Shown here: positions 7,794 to 15,651 of the stretch, in pieces | Layout of the letters: every line of letters starts with the position of its first letter | Position numbering within the stretch: position 1 is the first letter of the stretch | Assembly (NCBI GenBank): GCA_001801995.1 | Contig: MGZB01000017.1 | Span: 1 to 64,000, forward strand | Source of the DNA: Gammaproteobacteria bacterium RIFOXYD12_FULL_61_37 | GTDB lineage: Bacteria; Pseudomonadota; Gammaproteobacteria; Chromatiales; Chromatiaceae | Direction: 5' to 3' | DNA: 64,000 nt | Program-made: the position numbers and the translations under genes | The notes under the pieces: model-generated | What the model was told of the DNA's origin: nothing | The model's input: the letters and a program-made list of their open reading frames with translations, nothing else | The model's database searches: none

Positions 7794-9248
7794 TCACGGC
7801 CCGAAGATGGCCGGCCACCAGGCCAAGCCGACCACCGCGCTGCCAAGGATGCCCGGCAACAACGGCAGCCAGCGGCGGGGGGCGGGCACCCCCTGGCGGG
7901 CGAGGATGCGCTCGCCGAGCCAGAGGCTCCAGGCCACGCTGGCGAGAAACAGCAGCGCCTTCGCGCCCTGCACGCCCGCCGGGCCGAGCGGGGTCTCCTT
8001 GATCGGCTCGAACAGCATGCTGCCGAGGCCGACGATCAGCGACACCATCGCCACCGGCGCGTACTGGTAACCGAGTTCGGTGAAGCGTTGGCGAAGACTC
8101 GAATCGCCGCCCATCAAGCCGGACAGCCAGGCCGCGGCGGCGGTCAGCCCGCCCAGCACAACGGCCATGGCCACCATGAAGCCCGACATGAAGGAGACGA
8201 TCATCACGAAATCCAGCCACCAGAAAATCTCCGCGCGTTCCGGATGCACGCTCATCAGCCAGGACGGCCCTGCTTGGAACAGCCAGGACCAGTCGCGCCC
8301 AAGGGCGTATTCCGCCAGCGCTTGGCGCATCTGCTGGTATTGCGGCAGGATCAGCCAGAGGAAACCGCCGAGCGCCACGCCGGTGTCGAGGAAGAGCAGC
8401 CAGGCCTCGGCGAAGTTGGCGCGGTGGTCACGGATGTGTTCGATCTCGCTGCCGAGGCGGCGAAAGACCATGCGCACGCTGCCCTTGGCGCCGGGATTGA
8501 CGCAGCGGAAGCATTCGATGCAGTGGCGCGATTCCGACTTATGCGGCAGATCGATCATCGTCGGACAGGCGCCCTTGAGCGAATAGATGTCACGGCCCGG
8601 AATCTTGACCTGCGGCTCGAAGTTGACCGGGCCGAGGCGCGAGTAGAGACCCAGCACGCGGCCGATCGGGCAGAGGTGGCGGCACCAGGCGCGCTTCTTG
8701 CGGCCGTAGAGAAAACCGGCCAGCATCGCCATCGCCATGGTGCCGCCAAAGAGGATGGCCGCCCCTTCTGGGTGATCGCGCACGCCGAGCGTCTGGCCGA
8801 GCAGGGTGACGAGGATGAAGCTCACCGCCGGGGTGCCCTCCCAGCGCATCCAGCGCGGAATCCGCCATTGCAACCCCAGCTTGTTGGTCCACTCGGTGGC
8901 GGCGCCCATCGGGCAGAAGATGCCGCACCAGGAGCGCCCGGTGAAGATCACCGAGAGGAACACCAGCGGAAACCAGACGCCCCAAAGCAGATAGTTGGCG
9001 AAGCTGGTGTAGTGCGTCCAGGGCGTCGCGGTCTCGGGCGGGTCGGGCAGGAACAGCGGCACGACGATGACGGCAAGGAACAGCACGAACATCGCCGCAT
9101 GTACCCAGACCAGCTTGTCGCGGTGGCGCAGGAAAAAGGCCTCGACGACTTCCGAGCGGCGCGTGGTGCGGGCACCGTTATGGATGAGCACCCTTTTCGT
9201 CCGGCACGCGGTCGCGGCGACGCTTGGAATGATTTCGGGTTCAAACAT
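7794..9248 (-). CDS. ftrD: FtrD-like polyferredoxin membrane protein
   Basis: This 484-residue inner-membrane protein fits FtrD, the Fe-S electron-transfer partner of the FtrABCD ferrous-iron uptake system known in Bordetella and Brucella. It has about six hydrophobic helices, two NapH-like C-x3-CP motifs (WCGIFCPMGAATEW and CRHLCPIGRVLGLYSRLG) and a ferredoxin-type cluster CIECFRCVNPGAKGS. I use the ATG at 9248. A GTG at 9287 overlapping the ftrC stop by 4 bp (GTGA) would add 13 residues and permit translational coupling. It is last in the ftrABCD order. Confidence 0.82.
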   Translation of the reverse strand: MFEPEIIPSVAATACRTKRVLIHNGARTTRRSEVVEAFFLRHRDKLVWVHAAMFVLFLAVIVVPLFLPDPPETATPWTHYTSFANYLLWGVWFPLVFLSVIFTGRSWCGIFCPMGAATEWTNKLGLQWRIPRWMRWEGTPAVSFILVTLLGQTLGVRDHPEGAAILFGGTMAMAMLAGFLYGRKKRAWCRHLCPIGRVLGLYSRLGPVNFEPQVKIPGRDIYSLKGACPTMIDLPHKSESRHCIECFRCVNPGAKGSVRMVFRRLGSEIEHIRDHRANFAEAWLLFLDTGVALGGFLWLILPQYQQMRQALAEYALGRDWSWLFQAGPSWLMSVHPERAEIFWWLDFVMIVSFMSGFMVAMAVVLGGLTAAAAWLSGLMGGDSSLRQRFTELGYQYAPVAMVSLIVGLGSMLFEPIKETPLGPAGVQGAKALLFLASVAWSLWLGERILARQGVPAPRRWLPLLPGILGSAVVGLAWWPAIFGP

Positions 9249-9283
9249 GGCAGCGATTGGTCCAATGGACGAACATGCGGCAA

Positions 9284-10096
9284 TCACCCCCGGACGGACG
9301 GCGGCATGCGGTCGATCCTCCCCATGCGCCAGAGGGCATAGGACCAGAACGCCGCGATTGCGATCACCAGTGTGGCGGCGGGGCGCGCGCGGTAGCCGAC
9401 GAAATCCGCGAGGAAGCGCCCTGGGCCGCGACCGTCCGGCAGCCAGGCCGCCGTGTCCCAGAGCGGATCGATGATCGGCGGCAGCCATTCCATGCCGATC
9501 AGGCGGTCGATGCCGGCGGCCAGGAGTGCTGTGGCGATCAGGAGCAACAGGAATTCGCTGGCGCGGAAAAGGGTGCGGACGTTGAGATGCCGCGCACCGC
9601 GTGCGACGAGCCACGCAGTGGCCACCGCCAGCGCGAATCCCGCCGCCGCGCCACTGAACAGGCGCGTCGTCTCGCCCTCCATGCCCAGACCGTAGAGGAA
9701 GACGACGGTCTCCGCCCCCTCGCGCGCCACCGCCAGCGCCGCGATGGCGGCGATGCCGAATGCGCCCATCGCCTGCTCCGCCTGGCGCTCCAGTTCACGC
9801 TTCATGTGGCGGCCGTGCGCGTGCATCCAGAGCACCATGTGGAGGATCAGCGCGGCTGCGCCCAGCACCATGGCAAGCTGGAACTTTTCGAGCGCCGCGC
9901 CCGCGAACTCGCTTTGCGCCGCCCAGGTCGCGAAACCGAGCGCCCCCGCGAGCCCGACCCCGGCGGCCACGCCAGCCCACAGGCCACGCGCAAGCGGTAA
10001 CGGCGTTTCCTGGCGTGCGATCCAGGAGAGCAGCACACCGATGACCAGCATGGCTTCGAGGCTCTCGCGCCAGACGACGATAAAGGCATTTCCCAT
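9284..10096 (-). CDS. ftrC: FTR1-family iron permease (FtrC)
   Basis: A 270-residue FTR1/EfeU-type permease with seven predicted hydrophobic segments. The two REXXE-type iron-binding motifs are present: RESLEAMLVIG near the N-terminus and REGAETVVFLYG mid-protein. It would move oxidised iron across the inner membrane after periplasmic capture by FtrA and FtrB. It follows ftrB with a 9-bp gap and may be coupled to ftrD. Confidence 0.88.
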   Translation of the reverse strand: MGNAFIVVWRESLEAMLVIGVLLSWIARQETPLPLARGLWAGVAAGVGLAGALGFATWAAQSEFAGAALEKFQLAMVLGAAALILHMVLWMHAHGRHMKRELERQAEQAMGAFGIAAIAALAVAREGAETVVFLYGLGMEGETTRLFSGAAAGFALAVATAWLVARGARHLNVRTLFRASEFLLLLIATALLAAGIDRLIGMEWLPPIIDPLWDTAAWLPDGRGPGRFLADFVGYRARPAATLVIAIAAFWSYALWRMGRIDRMPPSVRG

Positions 10097-10105
10097 ATCT
10101 ACCCC

Positions 10106-10453
10106 CTACTTGGCGATGACCCGCATCTTGCCGGTGTCCATGTGAAACTCATCGATGAACTCGTATTCGCCGGGATTGAGCTTCGGCAGCACGACGAAGG
10201 AGCTGGCGCCGGGCGCCAGCACCTTCTCGACGCGCATATCGAGGTTCTCAAACTCGATCGGCCCCTTGCCCTGGTTCCGGACAACCAGCTTGATGCGCTG
10301 GCCGGCGGGAACCTCAAGCCGTTCGGGGAACAACCGGCCCTCCTTCGCGATGACCTCGAAGGTCGGCAGTTCCTCCGCAGGGGTGTCGGCCGCCCAGCCC
10401 AACCCGAGCCAAAACGCGGCAGCCAACATGAGATGGGACAGGACGACAGGCAT
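10106..10453 (-). CDS. ftrB: Cupredoxin-domain periplasmic protein (FtrB)
   Basis: A 115-residue protein with a signal peptide (MPVVLSHLMLAAAFWLGLGWAA is mostly hydrophobic) and a cupredoxin-like domain: GRLFPERLEVPAGQRIKLVV, GPIEFENLDM, PGEYEFIDEFHMDTGKM. In the Ftr model FtrB oxidises Fe(II) for the FTR1 permease. The typical type-1 Cys ligand is not visible; His and Met near the C-terminus could bind copper. Position between ftrA and ftrC supports the call. Confidence 0.8.
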   Translation of the reverse strand: MPVVLSHLMLAAAFWLGLGWAADTPAEELPTFEVIAKEGRLFPERLEVPAGQRIKLVVRNQGKGPIEFENLDMRVEKVLAPGASSFVVLPKLNPGEYEFIDEFHMDTGKMRVIAK

Positions 10454-10516
10454 GGCGGACCTCCTTAAAAACAGGGTTTGGCGCGCAACAGGGTGGCAAT
10501 CGGTGTCCTGCCCATA

Positions 10517-11065
10517 TCAGTACCCGCCCTTCTTGCCGACGCCGGCGTAGGTGAACTCCCACTCCGCCTCGACGGGCTTGAACCAGGGACTTACGCCGGT
10601 GGCACGGTCGGTGTGGCGTCCGAACATATGGCCAGCGGGGTTTTCCTTGGCGCTGGGCGGATAAACGGTGAATTTGAGCTTGTACTTGCCGGGACCCTTG
10701 AGCTTGACGTTGTCGCCGTAGTGCGGGCCGTCGCTGGCGACCATCGGCATCATGTCGCCCTTGATGGCCTCGCTGTCGCCGTCCTTGATCAGCTCGTACT
10801 TGACGAGGATGTGCGGCACCCAGAAGCCCTCGGGAATGCCGTTTGGGTTCTTGGCGAGGGCGTGGATGTCGGCCTCAAGGTGGATATCGGATTCCGACGC
10901 CTTCCTCATGTGGCCTTCCGGCTCCATCTCGACCGGCTGGAGATAGACGGCGGCGATCTCCATCTCGGCCAGGTTCTGCGGCGTACCGACCGGGAATTCA
11001 AGGGCGAAGGCGGATGTCGCCCAGAGGGCGGCGAATGACAACGACAATGTGCGTTTGAAATACAT
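10517..11065 (-). CDS. ftrA: P19/Tp34-family periplasmic iron-binding protein (FtrA)
   Basis: A 182-residue P19-type protein with a signal peptide (MYFKRTLSLSFAALWATSAFA). Family landmarks are the EMEPEGHMRKASESDIHLEADIHA block with the metal-binding Met/His/Glu, the PHILVKYEL strand, MPMVASDGPHYGDNVKL, and HMFGRHTDRATGV. P19 proteins bind copper and iron in the periplasm. First gene of ftrABCD; a double Fur-box-like region lies upstream and is shared with the divergent feoC-like gene. Confidence 0.88.
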   Translation of the reverse strand: MYFKRTLSLSFAALWATSAFALEFPVGTPQNLAEMEIAAVYLQPVEMEPEGHMRKASESDIHLEADIHALAKNPNGIPEGFWVPHILVKYELIKDGDSEAIKGDMMPMVASDGPHYGDNVKLKGPGKYKLKFTVYPPSAKENPAGHMFGRHTDRATGVSPWFKPVEAEWEFTYAGVGKKGGY

Positions 11066-11263
11066 AACAAACCTCTAACGGATAAAATGAAAGATCCGGC
11101 TGGCTTGCCGCAGATGCCGACGGGCAAACGGCTGACTGGCTGAATGAAACGGGGCGAGCACCTGTGCAGCCCCTGCTTCGTCGGGATCGAGTGATTCTGG
11201 TTTTTCAGCTCCGGCGAAGTAGTACGACGCAGGATTGACACGGCCATCAATTACTCGATATCT

Positions 11264-11303
11264 TGAGAAGCATTCTCATCTTATATGAGAATGGTTATCA
11301 TGA
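11264..11303. promoter_or_regulatory. Tandem Fur-box-like sites between ftrA and feoC-like genes
   Basis: Two neighbouring imperfect palindromes, TGAGAAGCATTCTCA (11264-11278) and TGAGAATGGTTATCATGA (11286-11303), resemble Fur half-site arrays. They sit in the 270-bp divergent promoter region between ftrABCD and the feoC-like/dmeF pair; the rest of that gap holds no gene I can support. Confidence 0.7.
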
Positions 11304-11335
11304 CCAATCTTTTTTCGTCTGGCCAGGAGTACTCC

Positions 11336-11563
11336 ATGATCCTTTCCCAACTCCGCGACTATTTGAAAACCAATCGCCGCGCCGCCCTGGCCGACATGGC
11401 CATCCGCTTCGACGCTGATCCGGGCGCCCTGCGCGGCATGCTGGAACGGCTGATGGCCAAGGGCCTGGTGGAAAGGCTCCCCCAGGGCACCGCCTGCGGC
11501 GGCGGATGCTGCAAATGCGACAGTGCCACGGTGGAGATCTATGCTTGGAGGGAGAACGATTGA
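11336..11563 (+). CDS. FeoC-like transcriptional regulator
   Basis: A 75-residue FeoC-type winged-helix protein: MILSQLRDYLKTNRRAALAD, then DPGALRGMLERLMAKGLVER, then a Cys cluster CGGGCCKCD in the wing, the place where FeoC proteins bind an Fe-S cluster. The ATG at 11336 follows CCAGGAG. No feoA or feoB is present here; the gene is divergent from ftrABCD and directly upstream of dmeF, so it may serve the Ftr system instead (inference). Confidence 0.82.
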   Translation: MILSQLRDYLKTNRRAALADMAIRFDADPGALRGMLERLMAKGLVERLPQGTACGGGCCKCDSATVEIYAWREND

Positions 11564-11571
11564 GACGGCCC

Positions 11572-12555
11572 ATGCACGACATCAGCCACTGGCAGCACCA
11601 CCACGACTTCCGCCTCGACCAGCACAGCGCCGAGCGGCGCACCCGCTGGGTCATCGCCCTGACCGCCGTCACCATGCTGGTGGAGGTGGCCGCGGGCACC
11701 CTCACTGGCTCCATGGCCCTCCTGGCGGACGGCTGGCACATGGCGACCCATGTGGGGGCGCTCGGCATCGCAGCCTTCGCCTACCACATGGCCCACCGCC
11801 ACGCCGCCGATCCCCGCTTCACCTTCGGCACCGGCAAGGTGGCCATTCTCGGCGGCTACACCAGCGCCGTGGCGCTGGCGCTCGTGGCCCTGCTCATGGC
11901 GGCGGAATCCCTCTCGCGCCTGTTCGAACCGGTGAACGTCCACTTCAGCGAGGCCATGGTGGTGGCCTGGATTGGCCTGGCGGTCAATTTGGCCAGCGTC
12001 TGGCTGCTGGATGACCATGACCATGACCATGACCATCAGCATTCCGATCATGAACATCACCAGGACCACAACCTGCGCGCCGCCTATCTCCATGTGGTCG
12101 CGGACGCCCTGACCTCGGTCCTGGCCATCCTCGCCCTCTGGACCGGTTCCGCCTTCGGCTGGATCTGGATGGACCCCCTGATGGGCATAGTCGGGGCACT
12201 GGTCATCGCCCGTTGGGCCATGGGCCTGCTGCGCGACACGGGACGGATCTTGCTCGACGCCGAGGACCACGACGACCTGGAGGGACAGATCCGCGCCCTG
12301 GTGGAGGCCGATCCCGACACCCGCATCGCCGACCTGCACCTCTGGCGCGTCGGGCCGGAAAGCCGCGCTTGCATCCTCTCCCTAGTGACCCACAGCCAGA
12401 AGCACCTCCCCTACTACAAGGATCAACTCGCGCAGGTGCCGAACCTTGATCACCTGACCATCGAGGTCAATCTCTGCCTGCCCGGCCAATGCCCCGCAAC
12501 CCGCAACCCGCAACGAGTGTCAGTAGCCAGTCAACATGAAACGCCACCACCGTAG
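11572..12555 (+). CDS. dmeF: Cation diffusion facilitator DmeF (Co/Ni/divalent metal efflux)
   Basis: A CDF-family inner-membrane exporter of 327 residues. It has the DmeF start (MHDISHWQHHHDF), about six membrane helices with metal-site motifs HMATHVGALG and HVVADALTS, a His-rich cytoplasmic loop (DDHDHDHDHQHSDHEHHQDH) and the C-terminal ferredoxin-like domain. Metals inferred for the subfamily are Co(II) and Ni(II). I use the ATG at 11572; a TTG at 11560 overlapping the feoC-like stop is an alternative. The last dozen codons (VSVASQHETPPP) are encoded by an inserted palindromic element. Confidence 0.87.
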   Translation: MHDISHWQHHHDFRLDQHSAERRTRWVIALTAVTMLVEVAAGTLTGSMALLADGWHMATHVGALGIAAFAYHMAHRHAADPRFTFGTGKVAILGGYTSAVALALVALLMAAESLSRLFEPVNVHFSEAMVVAWIGLAVNLASVWLLDDHDHDHDHQHSDHEHHQDHNLRAAYLHVVADALTSVLAILALWTGSAFGWIWMDPLMGIVGALVIARWAMGLLRDTGRILLDAEDHDDLEGQIRALVEADPDTRIADLHLWRVGPESRACILSLVTHSQKHLPYYKDQLAQVPNLDHLTIEVNLCLPGQCPATRNPQRVSVASQHETPPP

Positions 12556-12627
12556 GTCGGGCTTTAGCCCGACATGCCGGCCTGAAGGCCAACCTACAGC
12601 CCGCCGTTTCAGATTGACTGACGACTA
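12518..12627. repeat. Composite palindromic element, copy B (REP family 1 core)
   Basis: The arms AGTAGCCAGTCAACATGAAA (12522-12541) and GTTTCAGATTGACTGAC (12606-12622) surround an imperfect REP pair (GTAGGTCGGGCTTTAGCCC and its facing half). These are the arms of copy A at 3639-3727 in opposite orientation. The left arm encodes the last residues and stop of dmeF; the right end supplies the TAG stop of the convergent glutaredoxin-like gene. Confidence 0.75.
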
Positions 12628-13068
12628 GAGGGGCCTATAAAGCTGATCGAACAGCGATTGCGAAAAGCCGGTCATGCGTGACTCGCCCACCAGGATGAGG
12701 GGTACGCCTTTTCCGTTCAGGCGCTTGTAGTCCCGGCGGCCCTGTTCCGACCGTTCCACGTCGAATTCGGTGTAGGGGATGTTTCTGGCCTGGAGATAGG
12801 ACTTGGCCTTTTTGCAGGCGCCGCACCAAGTGGTGGAGTAGACCACCACCGCCTTGACGCTACTGGCGGCGGCCGGTCGCGCCTCGCTCCGCTCCGGGGG
12901 ACTGTAGGTATTGATGTGGAGATCGAGGGATTGGGCGTTCACGTTTGCGGGTGGGCGGTCGCCAAGCTGAACCCGTCCCTGGTCATCGACCCAGCGAAAG
13001 ACCTCTGCCGGGCAATCGAAACTCAGCGCCGACAGCAGTAGCCAGATAAGGATGCGCCGGATATCCAT
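12625..13068 (-). CDS. DUF4124-glutaredoxin-like exported protein
   Basis: A 147-residue protein with a signal peptide (MDIRRILIWLLLSALSFDCPA), a DUF4124-type segment (EVFRWVDDQGRVQLGDRPP) and a C-terminal glutaredoxin-like domain with a redox-active CGAC motif in YSTTWCGACKKAKSYL, plus GVPLILVGE with the cis-Pro. It probably acts as a periplasmic thiol-disulfide protein (inference). The ATG at 13068 follows GGGAGGAG. The TAG stop overlaps the palindromic element at 12518-12627. Confidence 0.75.
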   Translation of the reverse strand: MDIRRILIWLLLSALSFDCPAEVFRWVDDQGRVQLGDRPPANVNAQSLDLHINTYSPPERSEARPAAASSVKAVVVYSTTWCGACKKAKSYLQARNIPYTEFDVERSEQGRRDYKRLNGKGVPLILVGESRMTGFSQSLFDQLYRPL

Positions 13069-13129
13069 GACTCCTCCCCGCCCGATCGGTTGACGCTTCC
13101 AGTCTAGGCAGCCGCCAGCGGCCAAACCG

Positions 13130-13948
13130 TTAACTGTGTCGCATCAGGTTCATCCGGTGCATGACGGCGGTGGCGATCTCCTCGATGGAGAGGGAACTGC
13201 TGTTGACCAGGGGAATGCCTTCCCGCTGATAGAGTTCCTCGGCCTGGCGCACCTCGCGCCGGCAGGTCTCCAGTGATGCATAGCTGCTGCCCGGACGGCG
13301 CGCTTCGCGGATTTTGGCGAGGCGTTCGGGGATGATGGTGAGACCAAACAGGAGCGGTTTGTGGGCGGCCAAGGCGCGGGGCAGGCCGCCATGATCGAGA
13401 TCGTCCTGGGTCAAAGGGTAGTTGGCGGCATAGATGCCGTAATGGAGGCTGAGATAGAGACAGGTAGGCGTCTTGCCGGAACGGGAGACCCCCAACAGGA
13501 TCACATCGGCTCGCTCCAGATTGGTGAGCCGCGCCCCGTCGTCGTAGCTGAGGGTGAAGTTCATGGACTCTACCCGCCGCTCGTATTCTTCCAGGTTGCC
13601 GATCCCGTGGGAACGGCCCACGGCACAAACCGAATGGGACTCCAGGTCCCGTTCCATGGCGGAGATGAAGGTGTCGAACAGATCGTAGACGCTACAGTTG
13701 GAGTGGCGCAGCCGCTCCCGCAACTGGCCCTGGACCAGGGTGGAAAAGACCAGCGGGGGATGGTGTTCCGCCTCCGCCGCCGCCTCGATGCGGCGGATGG
13801 CGTCCTCCAGTTTCTCCTCCGTGTCCAGGTAGGGGATATAGATCCGGTTGAAGTCGATGCCGTCGAACTGGGACAGGAGACTGCTGCCAAAGACATCGAC
13901 GGTGATGCCGGTCCGGTCGGAAAGGAAAAAGACGGTTCTTGTGGCCAA
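13130..13948 (-). CDS. ppsR: Phosphoenolpyruvate synthase regulatory protein (bifunctional kinase/phosphorylase)
   Basis: A 272-residue DUF299 protein, the family that phosphorylates and dephosphorylates PEP synthase in response to ADP and Pi. Features are RTVFFLSDRTGITVDVFG at the N-terminus, the P-loop GVSRSGKTPTCLYLS, and the C-terminal VNSSSLSIEEIATAVMHRM. The frame opens with TTG (13946-13948) and has no in-frame ATG before the conserved region; upstream CGGGGG could be a weak ribosome binding site. Full family length. The pps target is not in the window. Confidence 0.88.
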   Translation of the reverse strand: MATRTVFFLSDRTGITVDVFGSSLLSQFDGIDFNRIYIPYLDTEEKLEDAIRRIEAAAEAEHHPPLVFSTLVQGQLRERLRHSNCSVYDLFDTFISAMERDLESHSVCAVGRSHGIGNLEEYERRVESMNFTLSYDDGARLTNLERADVILLGVSRSGKTPTCLYLSLHYGIYAANYPLTQDDLDHGGLPRALAAHKPLLFGLTIIPERLAKIREARRPGSSYASLETCRREVRQAEELYQREGIPLVNSSSLSIEEIATAVMHRMNLMRHS

Positions 13949-14227
13949 CTGGGCACCCCCGAGAAGCTGAAAACACCCTATGGGACTAGAGACTGGAAAA
14001 TGGGCAAGTACCCGGCCCTCTCTCCCTTAGCAAAGGCTTACGCTGATGATACCCCCAAATGCGGATCAATCCATGTAATGACAATTCATTGATAGTCTTC
14101 GTGATTTTCGTATTTCTCGGCTTATACCCCATTCCCTATTGGTCCGATGGGTTACAATCCTGGACCGGACCCCGGTTTCGCCAAGCTGTCAAGCTGCGCC
14201 CCGCAAAATGCATGGCGGCGGAGGGAG

Positions 14228-14345
14228 GCTGTAGTAATCCCATCGTTCCCACACTGGAGCATGAACCCACACACAACCAACACACCACACACACAGCCGG
14301 CTGTAGTAATCCCATCGTTCCCACACTGGAGCATGGGGACGATCA
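14228..14345. repeat. Two direct copies of a CGTTCCCAC palindromic repeat (family 3)
   Basis: GGCTGTAGTAATCCCATCG followed by TTCCCACACTGGAGCATG occurs twice, near 14229-14263 and 14301-14335, separated by an ACACAC-rich spacer. Related sequences occur at 15616-15647 and 63392-63412. The region 13949-14372 has no gene that I can support. The repeats lie just before the N-acetyltransferase gene. Confidence 0.7.
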
Positions 14346-14372
14346 AAACTGTAAATATTTAGGCGTACAAGC

Positions 14373-15143
14373 ATGAAAGCTGACAACTTCGTCCTTCAAG
14401 ACTATTTCAATAGAGTTGGTTATCGAGGCGATGCAAAGGCGGATATTGCCACCGTAACCCGATTGATGAGGTGTCAGTTATTTACCGTACCGTTTGAGAA
14501 CCTCGATGTTCAGGCAGGCAAGGTTGTTTCGTTGGTTCCGGAGGAGATTGTTGAGAAGATTGTCGAGCGTAATCGTGGTGGATATTGCTATGAGGTAAAT
14601 GGTCTTTTCTCCATGGCGCTTTATGCACTCGGCATTCCTTACCGGTTTGTAGCTGCACGGCCCATGTTCTACCCCGTGAGAAGACCAAAAACACACATGG
14701 CTATTGTGTTGGAGATGGATGGCGAGGAATGGCTATGTGACTTAGGTTTTGGCAGTTATGGCATTAGAGCGCCCATGCGGCTTGATGCAGTTAATATTGA
14801 AATAACACAGGACGATGACACCTTTGTACTGATCAATGAGAATAACCGCGACTATTTGTTGAAGGCATTCGTCGATGGAGAGTGGGCAAATCAATATGCG
14901 TTCGATTTGTCACCGCAAGAGTGGATTGATTTCGTGCCTGCCAATTACCTTAACTCCACGCACCCGGACGCCGTTTTCGTACAAAAACTGCTTGTCGTGC
15001 TTCATGACCAAACTGGAAGAACGATCCTTTTCGGTGATGTGCTAAAGACCGTAAGGAATGGGAAAGTGGAAAAAGAGACCGTGGCTCTAGGAGATCGCGA
15101 TTCCATCTTGGCAAATAGATTCGGCCTGGCATCGAATGGCTAA
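14373..15143 (+). CDS. nat: Arylamine N-acetyltransferase
   Basis: A 256-residue NAT-family enzyme that transfers acetyl from acetyl-CoA to arylamines or hydrazines. The catalytic triad is visible: Cys in RNRGGYCYEVNGLF, His in KTHMAIVLEM and Asp in WLCDLGFGSYGIRAPM. N-terminal PFENLDVQAGK matches the family. The gene is visibly more AT-rich than its neighbours and is framed by family-3 repeats, suggesting transfer. No strong ribosome binding site is visible at the ATG used. Confidence 0.87.
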   Translation: MKADNFVLQDYFNRVGYRGDAKADIATVTRLMRCQLFTVPFENLDVQAGKVVSLVPEEIVEKIVERNRGGYCYEVNGLFSMALYALGIPYRFVAARPMFYPVRRPKTHMAIVLEMDGEEWLCDLGFGSYGIRAPMRLDAVNIEITQDDDTFVLINENNRDYLLKAFVDGEWANQYAFDLSPQEWIDFVPANYLNSTHPDAVFVQKLLVVLHDQTGRTILFGDVLKTVRNGKVEKETVALGDRDSILANRFGLASNG

Positions 15144-15600
15144 CGGGCATCTCAAAAATTCAATCGCTGCCAGCCATGGAGAGCGAAGCGAAGGCTGGTA
15201 GTCCCCGATAGGCGTAGGGCGCGTGCGTGGGGCCGGAGTTGGTGGAGGGATTGGAAATCCCGCAACCAGCGGAGGCCCTATGCAGAGCGCATCCCGGCAC
15301 GCCGTTAAGCCATTTGCGGGAGTTGTGACGGAGGGCTCCCCACGAGGGAGTCCGGAGTCGCAACGGACGCAGGGCGATCGGGGCACAAAAAGTTGTCGAA
15401 GATCGAGTGCGTTTTGGGGACTTGGATGTCCCAAAACGTATAACGAGATCGAAGACACCCCGATTTCTAAGCCAGGCGAGGCGCAAGGATGCGCCGAATA
15501 ATAAATGATATGTAAGGAGTAATTCTTTGTGAGCAACACAGCATGGCAACGAAAATTGGATTTTTAGAGGTGCCCTAATGTGCGCCAACAATTACTCTCA
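15144..15600. other. Intergenic stretch with hairpins, no supported gene
   Basis: About 450 bases between nat and the ABC permease. Frames in both directions are short and lack recognisable motifs or ribosome binding sites. Inside are an imperfect hairpin GGGCTCCC-CACGA-GGGAGTCC near 15331 and other short complementary runs. It could be a decayed mobile element or a structured RNA. Confidence 0.4.
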
Positions 15601-15615
15601 CCGACATCGCCCGAG

Positions 15616-15647
15616 ACGTTCCCACGCTGGGCCATGGGAGCGATCAT
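15616..15647. repeat. Family 3 palindromic repeat
   Basis: ACGTTCCCACGCTGGGCCAT followed by GGGAGCGATCAT is an imperfect palindrome related to the repeats at 14228-14345. It lies 4 bases upstream of the chosen permease start, so residues read upstream of that ATG are repeat-derived. Confidence 0.7.
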
Positions 15648-15651
15648 AGCC

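Noticed and set aside
15087-15539. Minus-strand frame of 150 codons behind nat
   Set aside because: No motif or ribosome binding site, Pro/Arg/Ser-biased, and it overlaps the 3' end of nat; kept only as an unexplained intergenic stretch.
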